Shown here one piece after another: positions 53,516-61,656 of a stretch of 64,000 nucleotides of DNA. The position numbers were made by a program, and so were the translations under genes. The notes below the pieces were generated by a model. It was given only the letters and a program-made list of their open reading frames with translations. It ran no database searches and was not told the origin of the DNA. Within the stretch, counting starts at the first letter, position 1, and every line of letters starts with the position of its first letter. Source of the DNA: Andreesenia sp964489735 (GTDB taxonomy: Bacteria; Bacillota; Clostridia; Tissierellales; Gottschalkiaceae); contig CAZBAL010000008.1 of the NCBI GenBank assembly GCA_964489735.1, positions 1 through 64,000 on the forward strand, given 5' to 3'.

Positions 53516-54307
53516 ATGAATAATCTTGATCTTAGTATAATATACTTTAGTCCGACAGGCAGTACTGCAAAAGTTGCTAGAGCAGTAGCTGATGGAACGA
53601 AATTGAATTATGATGAATACGATTTGACATATGATAGAGAGCTGAGAAAGCAGAGTTTTGGGGAAAAGGATATGCTGATAGTAGCTATACCTGTATTTGC
53701 CGGTAGAGTGCCGGAGTTGCTTGTTGATGTGTTTTCAAAGATAAAGGGGAAAAACACATATTTTCTTCCCGTAGTAGTATATGGAAATAGAGCAGTTGAG
53801 GATGCACTGATTGAACTTGATGATATATTCAAATCAAATGGATTTATAACTATAGGATATGGTATCTTTATTGGAGAACATTCATATTCTGAAGAGTTTG
53901 GAACGGGCAGACCAAATCAGGATGATCTGGAGGCTGCTAAAAACTACGGAAAAGTCTTAATTGATAGAATCGAAAAGGTTGGAAACAATGAGGATAGGCA
54001 AAGTGTTTTTCAGGGTACTATTCCAGGGAACAGACCATATAAAGATAGAGCATCTCATCAGGAATTGTGGGGACCAGTTGCCACAGACAGCTGTACTTTC
54101 TGCGGTGAATGTTTGAAGATATGTCCTGTAGATGCAATAGACCATTTGAATCCGAAAAAAACGGATTACAATAAATGTATTCATTGTTGTGCGTGTATAA
54201 AAATATGCGAGGAAGATGCCAAACATATGGAAGGGCAGACTATTTCAAAAGTAATGGATATGCTCAACAAAGTTGCGAGAGAAAGAAAAGAAATAGAACT
54301 GGGCTAG
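53516..54307 (+). CDS. EFR1 family flavodoxin-ferredoxin protein
   Basis: 263-residue two-domain electron carrier. The N-terminal flavodoxin-like domain (about 1-170) has the FMN phosphate loop FSPTGSTAKVARAV and IPVFAGRVPELL; the C-terminal part binds two [4Fe-4S] clusters through CTFCGECLKICPVDAID and CIHCCACIKICEEDA. It would shuttle electrons in anaerobic metabolism; partner unknown. The start at 53516 follows GAGGTG. It diverges from the ArsM-like gene, so the 238-base gap between them carries both promoters; no strong match stands out there. Confidence 0.9.
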   Translation: MNNLDLSIIYFSPTGSTAKVARAVADGTKLNYDEYDLTYDRELRKQSFGEKDMLIVAIPVFAGRVPELLVDVFSKIKGKNTYFLPVVVYGNRAVEDALIELDDIFKSNGFITIGYGIFIGEHSYSEEFGTGRPNQDDLEAAKNYGKVLIDRIEKVGNNEDRQSVFQGTIPGNRPYKDRASHQELWGPVATDSCTFCGECLKICPVDAIDHLNPKKTDYNKCIHCCACIKICEEDAKHMEGQTISKVMDMLNKVARERKEIELG

Positions 54308-54340
54308 CTTTATGATATAATCAGATAGTGAGGTGATTTG

Positions 54341-55048
54341 GTGAGACTGAATAAATACATTTCTTCATCAGGAATTTGCTCTAGAAGAGAAGCAGATAGG
54401 CTGATAGAAAGTGGAAAAGTAAAGATAAATGGAAAAAGAGCAGAACTAGGACAGATTGTTGAAGAGGGAGATATTGTCCAAGTTAACGGAAAGAATATTG
54501 AGCCTAAAAAGAAGAAAGTCTATCTTGCTTTCAATAAGCCGAGAGGTGTAGTCTGTACTACAGAAAAAAGAGAGAGAGACAACATAATCGACTTTATAGG
54601 TTTTAGAGAGAGAATATTCCCCATCGGAAGACTGGATAAAGATTCACAGGGACTTATTTTTCTGACAAATGACGGTGACATTGTAAATAAGATACTTAGA
54701 CAAGAATACAAAAAAGAAAAAGAGTACGAAGTTACTGTAAATAAAAAGATTACAGATGAATTTTTAAGATCTATGGCTTCAGGTGTCGAGATTTATAATC
54801 CTGTAAGAGATGAAAATGTGGTTACTAACAAGGCTAAGGTGAAAAGAATATCGGATAGAAGATTCAATATAATAATTTCCCAGGGTCTGAATAGACAGAT
54901 AAGAAGAATGTGTGAAGCTTTAGGTTATGAGGTGGAGACTCTTAAGAGGATCAGAATATCTAATATAAAGATAGGCGAACTTCCTGAAGGAAAGTATAGA
55001 CATTTAAACAGTGTTGAGATGAAAGGATTAATTGGGAATAGAAGATAA
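54341..55048 (+). CDS. rRNA pseudouridine synthase (RsuA/RluB/RluF family)
   Basis: 235-residue RNA-modifying enzyme. The N-terminal S4 domain is RLNKYISSSGICSRREAD...LIESGKVKING, and the catalytic domain carries the Asp in PIGRLDKDSQGLIFLTND and the family's GLNRQIRRMCEALGYEV. The sequence pattern is closest to the RluB/RluF group acting on 23S rRNA, but the exact uridine cannot be set. The start is probably GTG 54341 after AGGTG; TTG 54338 is an alternative. It begins 33 bases after the EFR1 gene. Confidence 0.92.
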   Translation: MRLNKYISSSGICSRREADRLIESGKVKINGKRAELGQIVEEGDIVQVNGKNIEPKKKKVYLAFNKPRGVVCTTEKRERDNIIDFIGFRERIFPIGRLDKDSQGLIFLTNDGDIVNKILRQEYKKEKEYEVTVNKKITDEFLRSMASGVEIYNPVRDENVVTNKAKVKRISDRRFNIIISQGLNRQIRRMCEALGYEVETLKRIRISNIKIGELPEGKYRHLNSVEMKGLIGNRR

Positions 55049-55063
55049 TAGGAATAAATTTTT

Positions 55064-55098
55064 AAAAAAGTGAGAACTGTAATGGTTCTCACTTTTTT
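55064..55098. terminator. Rho-independent terminator
   Basis: AAAAAAGTGAGAAC (55064-55077) pairs with GTTCTCACTTTTTT (55085-55098) around a 7-base loop. The symmetrical A- and T-runs could work on both strands. Confidence 0.88.
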
Positions 55099-55270
55099 TA
55101 TAGCAATCGTTATAGCAATCGTGCATAAAAGCAAATAATATGTGTGAGTATAAGGGTATCTGATAGGAAGACGTTACTGTATAAATAATTGCAATTGGTG
55201 AATCTCTTCAGTTTACACTTATTGATGATACAATTAGTATATTAATAATAATGAGGTTCAGTGCAAGATT

Positions 55271-57001
55271 ATGAGTACAGGGGGGAGCGAGATTAATATA
55301 TTTAATACTAACACCTTTAGCTCTAGGAGTATTCAAGAAGATATGAGATATAAAAGTTTTGACTATATAAGAAAAAGTATGGATTTTCCTCAATCGATAT
55401 ATAGGAGCTCAATATTTAATGAGCAGATGGTTTGGAGCATTGAGGACTTCGACTACGTCGGAAGCATCATATCAGGACTATCGGATTTAGGAAAAAAGAA
55501 AATTTCATTGAATAAAGATCTGAGATTGCCGAAAAACAATCTTTTAGGTCAGAGCATAACAGGTATAGGCAAAGATGCTTTCAGAAATCTAGATATTAGA
55601 AAATTGACAATTCCGGAATTAGATAGAGATGAGAAGTACTATATAGGAACTTGTGCATTTTATGGGAATAAGTTAAGGTCTTTGAACTTACCACAAGGTG
55701 TGGTTGAAATCGAAGCTAATGCATTTCAGAAGAATCTGCTAGAAAAGCTTATAATACCAGAGTCCATATATAAAATTGGAAACAGTGCATTCCGAGCAAA
55801 TCGAATAAGTGAATTGAGATTTGAAGAAAATTTAATACCTATTCATATAGATAACTTTGCTTTTGCGGATAACAAAATTGTTTCAGTGAATTTTCCAAGA
55901 AATGTGATAAAAACTCTAGCTTATGTTTTTATGAATAATATAGGAAAGGAAGCTATATCAGGAAAGAATAGCTATGGGAGGGTTCATATATATACCTCAA
56001 ATCCTTCCCATTTAGAAGAAGGACAGTATATACGTGAGAGTGAATATCAGAAGATAATACTCAAAGAGCCATTAAAATGGGAGATAGAAGATTTTATAAT
56101 TGAAGGAACATCAGTTAAAGGATTTAGCAGTTTGGGACTGTTGAAGTTTGCGGATAATAAAGACTTGATTATACCTGATAAGAATGGGCATGGGGATAAA
56201 ATAACTGATATCGGAGAGTCTGCATTTAAAGTTTCGAGCAAAGAAATTATTTTCAACAATGATCTGGTCTATGTTCCTAATGGGATTAAAAAGCTTACAA
56301 TTCCAAAAAGCGTAAAATCCATTGGCAGAGATGCATTCAGATATAATAATATCAATGAATTGTCTTTACCAAAGGGATTGAAAATTATAGGTGAGACAGC
56401 CTTTGCTGGAAATAAAATAGAGGTTTTAGAGCTTTCAAATAGTATAAAGGAAATAGGCGAGGGAGCATTTTCTCTGAACTCGCTTAAAGAAATCACCATA
56501 CCTGGAAGTATCAAGAACATTTCGGATGGTGCATTTGGAAGAAATACTGATCTGGTTAAGGTAAATATAGAAGAAGGGGTAAATGCTGTTGGAAACTATG
56601 CATTTGTGGGAGCTCCAATAAAACAGTTAGTACTTCCATCGAGTATAAGAGAAGTTGGAGAAAGAGCATTTGCCTATCATAAGATGGAGTTTTTAGAAAT
56701 TCCAGGAACTGTGAATACTATTAAAAACTCAGCTTTTAGAGGGAATCCAAAGTCTAGGAAGCTCAAAAAAATTGTGCTTAATGAAGGTATAAAAAATATA
56801 CATAAATGGGCATTCAAAGATAATTTACTCAAAGAAGTTGATTTACCTGAATCTTTAAGGCTATTTCATGAATCCGTATTCTCAGACAATGGACATAGCA
56901 ACAGGTTTGTCAGAGTGAAAATATATACTAATGATGGGAGGATGGAGAAGTATAAATCTAAATATCAGGAGGTGCTGATCATCAATACAGAAAAATGCTG
57001 A
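55271..57001 (+). CDS. BspA-like leucine-rich repeat protein, no signal peptide seen
   Basis: 576-residue protein made of LRR_5/BspA repeats of the type IPxSVxxIGxxAFxxNxL. Two homologous modules exist, one opening WSIEDFDYVGSIISGLSDLG (about residue 55) and one WEIEDFIIEGTSVKGFSSLG (about 274), each followed by a repeat tract, so the gene arose by internal duplication. BspA-type proteins are usually exported, but no signal peptide or wall anchor is visible here. The start is uncertain: a strong GGGGGGAG lies inside the called frame at about 55279-55286, with no ATG at the right distance after it. Binding partner unknown. Confidence 0.75.
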   Translation: MSTGGSEINIFNTNTFSSRSIQEDMRYKSFDYIRKSMDFPQSIYRSSIFNEQMVWSIEDFDYVGSIISGLSDLGKKKISLNKDLRLPKNNLLGQSITGIGKDAFRNLDIRKLTIPELDRDEKYYIGTCAFYGNKLRSLNLPQGVVEIEANAFQKNLLEKLIIPESIYKIGNSAFRANRISELRFEENLIPIHIDNFAFADNKIVSVNFPRNVIKTLAYVFMNNIGKEAISGKNSYGRVHIYTSNPSHLEEGQYIRESEYQKIILKEPLKWEIEDFIIEGTSVKGFSSLGLLKFADNKDLIIPDKNGHGDKITDIGESAFKVSSKEIIFNNDLVYVPNGIKKLTIPKSVKSIGRDAFRYNNINELSLPKGLKIIGETAFAGNKIEVLELSNSIKEIGEGAFSLNSLKEITIPGSIKNISDGAFGRNTDLVKVNIEEGVNAVGNYAFVGAPIKQLVLPSSIREVGERAFAYHKMEFLEIPGTVNTIKNSAFRGNPKSRKLKKIVLNEGIKNIHKWAFKDNLLKEVDLPESLRLFHESVFSDNGHSNRFVRVKIYTNDGRMEKYKSKYQEVLIINTEKC

Positions 57002-57097
57002 CAGATATGTTATCAAGAAAAGCAGGTTGCTTTTAAAATTATAAATTACAGAAAAACAGATCTGGATTATAAAAAACATCGTATTAATACGAAGAGT

Positions 57098-57123
57098 GAG
57101 GACTATATAAGTCCTCTTTTTTT
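57098..57123 (+). terminator. Rho-independent terminator
   Basis: GAGGACT (57098-57104) and AGTCCTC (57110-57116), then seven Ts. It ends the LRR gene. Confidence 0.85.
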
Positions 57124-57388
57124 ATTTGAAATTTTACGGAGTAATTTCAATAAACTGTTGATTAAGTGAGCTTTCTATCGAATATTAATTGTTAAGTTTA
57201 TATTAAAAGCCTTAATTCTGAGTTAAAAATATTTTTAAATTACATTAGAGAGAGATTAATTTTGTTTAGATATTATTATCTTTTGTATATCCTTTTGACA
57301 TGGTATTTTCGTTTAAGTATGATGAAAATAAGAGGATAAATCGCATACATATAATGAACAAATAGTTTGAAAAAACAGGGGTGTTTAC
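57124..57388 (+). other. Intergenic region before ppx
   Basis: About 265 AT-rich bases between the LRR terminator and ppx. Apart from the promoter at 57295 nothing is recognised. The distance from promoter to start codon gives a leader of about 60 bases. Confidence 0.5.
57295..57323 (+). promoter_or_regulatory. Promoter of the ppx-ppk operon
   Basis: Consensus TTGACA (57295-57300), a 17-base spacer and TATGAT (57318-57323). Confidence 0.75.
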
Positions 57389-58303
57389 ATGAATCTTGCA
57401 GTTATAGATATAGGATCTAATAGTATTAGGCTTTCTGTGTATAAAAAAGATGGAGATACTATCACCAATATATTCAACAGAAAGAATATGGCTGGTCTTG
57501 CAAACTACATAAAGAAAGACAAGCTCTCAGAGGAAGGAATACAGGTGCTCGTAGAAGCATTGAAAGAATGTCAGTGCTTACTTGAGCATTTCGGAATATT
57601 CTCCAATTTATATGTATTTGCTACAGCATCGCTCAGAAATATTTCGAATATATTCATAATCAAAGAAAGGGTAAAACTTGAAACAGGATATGATATAGAG
57701 ATTTTATCTGGTAAGGATGAGGCACAGCTTTCTTTTAAAGGAGCGCTAAGTTCAAAAGATATGCATACAGATGATGAAGGTGTTTTTATTGATATCGGTG
57801 GTGGAAGTACAGAGATAGTTATTTTTAATGGAGAGGATTTTAGCTTTTCAAGCAGTTTGGATATTGGAGCGTTGAAGATATATAGAAACTATGTAGACTC
57901 ATTATTTCCAAATAAACATGAGTACAGAATCATCAGAAAAAAAGTTAAGCAGTTTATGGACAGAGAAAATGTACCTAAAGAAAACAAAGATATGATATAC
58001 GCTGTTGGAGGAAGTCCAAGAGCTCTTTTAGCATATTATAACAAACACTATAAAAAATCCAGAGATAATGTTCTTATGGATTCATCAGACCTTAAAGAGT
58101 TAATAGGAGAAATACAGAAGAAAAAATACAGCAAATTTATGAATGATATTTTAAAACTGAAGCCTGAAAGGATACATACCATAATACCTGGACTTATCAT
58201 ATTAGAAGCAATAATAGATAGGTTTAAAACCAAAGGTGTGTTTGTCAGCAGTACTGGCTTGAGGGAAGGATATTTAAATTCAAAAATTGATTGGGAAATT
58301 TAA
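57389..58303 (+). CDS. Ppx/GppA family exopolyphosphatase
   Basis: 304-residue ASKHA-fold phosphatase that trims polyphosphate or hydrolyses pppGpp. The phosphate-1 motif is IDIGSNSIRLSVYK (residues 6-19), then ATASLRNISN, the phosphate-2 motif FIDIGGGSTEIVIF and the late YAVGGSPRALL. The length matches the short single-unit form without the C-terminal HD domain. It is in an operon with polyphosphate kinase 39 bases downstream, so polyphosphate is the likely substrate. Confidence 0.9.
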   Translation: MNLAVIDIGSNSIRLSVYKKDGDTITNIFNRKNMAGLANYIKKDKLSEEGIQVLVEALKECQCLLEHFGIFSNLYVFATASLRNISNIFIIKERVKLETGYDIEILSGKDEAQLSFKGALSSKDMHTDDEGVFIDIGGGSTEIVIFNGEDFSFSSSLDIGALKIYRNYVDSLFPNKHEYRIIRKKVKQFMDRENVPKENKDMIYAVGGSPRALLAYYNKHYKKSRDNVLMDSSDLKELIGEIQKKKYSKFMNDILKLKPERIHTIIPGLIILEAIIDRFKTKGVFVSSTGLREGYLNSKIDWEI

Positions 58304-58342
58304 AGATAACTATAAAAGAAAGGAGATAGTTGTCAGATAGAG

Positions 58343-60868
58343 ATGGCAACGGTGGCTGAAATGGTTAAAAAGAATATAGAAGTTTCTTATACGCAGAACA
58401 GAGAATTATCTTGGCTGAATTTTAACAAAAGAGTATTGGAAGAAGCTGATGCAAAGGAAGTTAAGCTTTTGGAAAAGCTGAAATTTATGGAGATATTTGA
58501 AAGTAATTTAAATGAGTTCTTTATGGTCAGGGTGGGATCCTTATATGACCTGACTCTAAATGAAGCAGAAATTATAGACAATAAGACAGGTATGAACCAA
58601 TGGGAACAGATAGATGCAATTTTGGATAGAATACCAGAGATGTATGACCTGAAAGACGAGTATTACAACAATGTTGAAGCTCAACTGAGAGATAATGGCA
58701 TATATAATCTATATCCTGAAGAACTAGATGAAGGGGAGTACAAGGAAATTGAAAGCTATTTTGATAACTATATACGACCTGTGCTTTCGCCTCAGATAAT
58801 TGATATATACCATCCTTTTCCATATCTAGCTAATAAAGAATCTTATATTATTATGCGTCTGAGGAGAAAGTATGACAAGGACTCTCCTAAAAAACTTAGA
58901 AAATATGAGCATGCGTACAGTAATAAGGATTTTATAGGTATACTGTCGATTCCAAATATACTACCAAAGTTTATAAAACTCTCTGGTGATAAAGAAAGGC
59001 ATATTATGATTGAAAAAATTGTCAAGGAATTTGCTGGAAAGGCTTTCAATCAGTATGATATAAAGGCAAAGCATGTCATAAGAGTTACACGTAATATGGA
59101 TTTAAAAGTTGATGAACTTGATTATGATCATTTCGACAGCTGGGATGTGGACTTTAAAGATGTTATGAGTGATTTAATAAAAAAGAGAGCGAGACTTCAG
59201 GCTGTCAGACTGGAGGTTGAGTGTAGAAACTGCGATGATGCAGATAAGAAGCTCATCAAATATATAATGGATGAACTCAATTTGGATGAAAAGAATGTAA
59301 TATACTCTAAAAGTCCGCTGTCAATGTCATATGTATATGATTACATTGGAAATCTTCCTAAAGAATTGTCTGGGACTCTGACATATGAGCCATATACTCC
59401 TCAGAATTCAATTTTTGTAGATAGTAGAAGGCCTATGATTGAACAAATTAGAGAGAAAGATGTTTTTCTTTCATTTCCATATGAGTCTATAAATCCGTTA
59501 ATAGATATGCTCAGAGAGGCTGCGCATGATCCTAAGGTTGTTTCAATAAAGATAACCATATACAGATTAGCAAATAATTCACAGATCGTTTCACAGCTGG
59601 TAGCTGCAGCGGAGAATGGCAAGGAAGTAACCGTGCTTATGGAACTTAAAGCCAGATTTGATGAGAAGAATAATATCATATGGGCAAATAGGCTGGAAGA
59701 GGCTGGATGCAATATTATTTATGGTTTTGACAGATTTAAGGTGCATTCTAAGATCTGTTTAATTACAAGGTTTGACGAGAATAAATTTGAGTATATAACT
59801 CAGGTTTCTACGGGAAATTACAATGAAAAGACAGCGAAACTATATACGGATTTCTGTCTGATGACTGGTGATGAGAGCATAGGAAGAGATGCCGTCAGAT
59901 ATTTTAACAATATGATGATTGGTGAGCTGGAAGAAGATTATAATGAGCTTATGGTTTCGCCATATTCTTTGGGAATAAAGCTAGAGCAGCTGATTGATGA
60001 GGAAATCAAAAAAGGTGAAGATGGATATATAAGACTAAAAATGAACTCGATATCAGATAAAATTATAATGAGCAAACTCAGTGAAGCATCGCAAAAAGGT
60101 GTAAAAATAGATATGATAGTGAGAGGTATATGCTGCTTGGTTCCAGGAGTTAAAGGTAAAACTGACAATATAAGAATAATGAACGTGGTTGGGAGATTTC
60201 TAGAGCACCACAGGGTTTACTGCTTTGGTAAAGGTGCGGATATGAAAGTTTATATATCTTCTGCCGATTTTATGACTAGAAATTTAAGAAAGCGTGTTGA
60301 AGTGGCGTGTCCTATTAAAGATAAAGATATTAAGAATGAGATAAATCACATTCTCGATCTTATGTTTTCTGACAACGTTAAGGGCAGACAGATAGACAGC
60401 ACAGGCAACTATATTCCAAATGCAGGGAATACTCAAAGAAGAGTGGATTCACAATATAAGCTGATGAAGGAAGCTATGTTGAAAGCAGATCCTTTATATG
60501 AAAGAGTATTTTCAGAAGAATATTCTGAAGAAGAGGAGTCTGGTGAACGAGAAGCTGATTCGAAAACAGCTGAAGAACTGTTATCTGATATAGTTGAGCT
60601 ATCTGAGCTGACTGATGAATCTTCAGTAACAGAAGAACAAAAAGTTGAAGATACAGAAACAGAAGATTCGGAGATTGAAGATTCCGATGATCTAAGTTCA
60701 GAAAAAAATCAGAGTCTGTATGAAGAACAGAATTATAAAAGTGGAGAAGACGATACGGAAGATGATACGGACGAGGTTGTCGAGGAAAGCAGAATTGCCA
60801 GAGATAAAGGCGGGATAATGAAAGTTTTCAAAAAAGTCATAAGAAATAAGCCGACCACTATGGTTTAA
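58343..60868 (+). CDS. ppk1: Polyphosphate kinase 1 with an acidic C-terminal extension
   Basis: Makes polyphosphate from ATP reversibly. 841 residues, against about 690-720 in most Ppk1. The core is complete: N-terminal ELSWLNFNKRVLEEA, catalytic His468 in DRFKVHSKICLI, the second phospholipase-D-like half with ISSADFMTRNLRKRVEV. From about residue 725 there is an approximately 115-residue tail very rich in Glu/Asp/Ser, ending in a short basic segment (KVFKKVIRNKPTT). The tail is low-complexity and unlike the core. The ribosome binding site AAAGGAG is about 17 bases from the ATG, unusually far. A terminator follows at 60911. Confidence 0.92.
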   Translation: MATVAEMVKKNIEVSYTQNRELSWLNFNKRVLEEADAKEVKLLEKLKFMEIFESNLNEFFMVRVGSLYDLTLNEAEIIDNKTGMNQWEQIDAILDRIPEMYDLKDEYYNNVEAQLRDNGIYNLYPEELDEGEYKEIESYFDNYIRPVLSPQIIDIYHPFPYLANKESYIIMRLRRKYDKDSPKKLRKYEHAYSNKDFIGILSIPNILPKFIKLSGDKERHIMIEKIVKEFAGKAFNQYDIKAKHVIRVTRNMDLKVDELDYDHFDSWDVDFKDVMSDLIKKRARLQAVRLEVECRNCDDADKKLIKYIMDELNLDEKNVIYSKSPLSMSYVYDYIGNLPKELSGTLTYEPYTPQNSIFVDSRRPMIEQIREKDVFLSFPYESINPLIDMLREAAHDPKVVSIKITIYRLANNSQIVSQLVAAAENGKEVTVLMELKARFDEKNNIIWANRLEEAGCNIIYGFDRFKVHSKICLITRFDENKFEYITQVSTGNYNEKTAKLYTDFCLMTGDESIGRDAVRYFNNMMIGELEEDYNELMVSPYSLGIKLEQLIDEEIKKGEDGYIRLKMNSISDKIIMSKLSEASQKGVKIDMIVRGICCLVPGVKGKTDNIRIMNVVGRFLEHHRVYCFGKGADMKVYISSADFMTRNLRKRVEVACPIKDKDIKNEINHILDLMFSDNVKGRQIDSTGNYIPNAGNTQRRVDSQYKLMKEAMLKADPLYERVFSEEYSEEEESGEREADSKTAEELLSDIVELSELTDESSVTEEQKVEDTETEDSEIEDSDDLSSEKNQSLYEEQNYKSGEDDTEDDTDEVVEESRIARDKGGIMKVFKKVIRNKPTTMV

Positions 60869-60910
60869 TATACGATTAAATACGAATAGATTAAGTAGAA
60901 TATGGATTAG

Positions 60911-60952
60911 AAAAATCTGACTGTAACTCTCGGTGTTATGGTCAGATTTTTT
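60911..60952 (+). terminator. Rho-independent terminator
   Basis: AAAAATCTGAC (60911-60921) pairs with GTCAGATTTTT (60941-60951), with an inner partly paired segment. It ends the ppx-ppk operon. Confidence 0.85.
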
Positions 60953-61045
60953 CTTTGCTACGTGATAAATTGATAATTTTACCATTTAAATACTTCAAAA
61001 GTGGGTATTAGTATACAGACACTAGTTAACTAGGAGATGATTGAA

Positions 61046-61570
61046 ATGGGTGAAAGAGATAAGTTTATTCCAGCACTCATAGGTATTGCTATGATAATAG
61101 CGGGTATATTCATATTTATAAATGCAGAAAGCACTTTTTTTGCGATTGCCAAGATATTAGGATGGGTTGCACTTATAAGTGGTGTGCTTTTCATATACTC
61201 ATACCTTAAGATGCCTGGAATGAGCTCTATAGCAGGAAAGCTGAAACTCGTAACCGGAGGTTTGCTGGTTATATTAGGAGGTCTGTTTATAGCTAAGCCG
61301 GAGCTCATTGGTAATATATTGGGATATGTTGTCGCTTTCTGGTTTATACTTCAAGGGATATCCAGCATGGCAAATATAGGCTATTTAAAGTATGTTAATA
61401 GACCGGCTTACACCTTCAGTATGATACTGAATATTGCATTGATATTATTAGGAATAATAATCTTGATAAATCCTCTTATAATTGGAATGTCTATTTCGAT
61501 AGTTATTTCATTGGCGATGGTATTGGGAGGAATATCATATATCATGGTGTTTTTAGGAAATTCCAGATAA
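61046..61570 (+). CDS. DUF308/HdeD-like membrane protein
   Basis: 174-residue protein with about six evenly spaced helices, each pair joined by short loops, as in HdeD/DUF308 proteins. Repeating segments such as IAMIIAGIFIFINAES, GGLLVILGGLFIAKPE and ILLGIIILINPLI are typical. Role unknown; E. coli HdeD is linked with acid stress. The start at 61046 is nine bases after AGGAG, and the in-frame ATG at 61037 abuts it. It is followed after 86 bases by a Ca-type ATPase. Confidence 0.8.
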   Translation: MGERDKFIPALIGIAMIIAGIFIFINAESTFFAIAKILGWVALISGVLFIYSYLKMPGMSSIAGKLKLVTGGLLVILGGLFIAKPELIGNILGYVVAFWFILQGISSMANIGYLKYVNRPAYTFSMILNIALILLGIIILINPLIIGMSISIVISLAMVLGGISYIMVFLGNSR

Positions 61571-61592
61571 TGCAATCTGATAATTTGTTGAG

Positions 61593-61609
61593 AAACTGCT
61601 TTGCAGTTT
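61593..61609 (+). other. Small intergenic hairpin
   Basis: AAACTGC, loop TTT, GCAGTTT. Seven pairs and no T-run; it may be a weak attenuator before the P-type ATPase gene. Confidence 0.35.
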
Positions 61610-61656
61610 AGAAATTAAATTAACTAAGAGGAGTAGTTTAGAGGGAGGAGAGAAAA

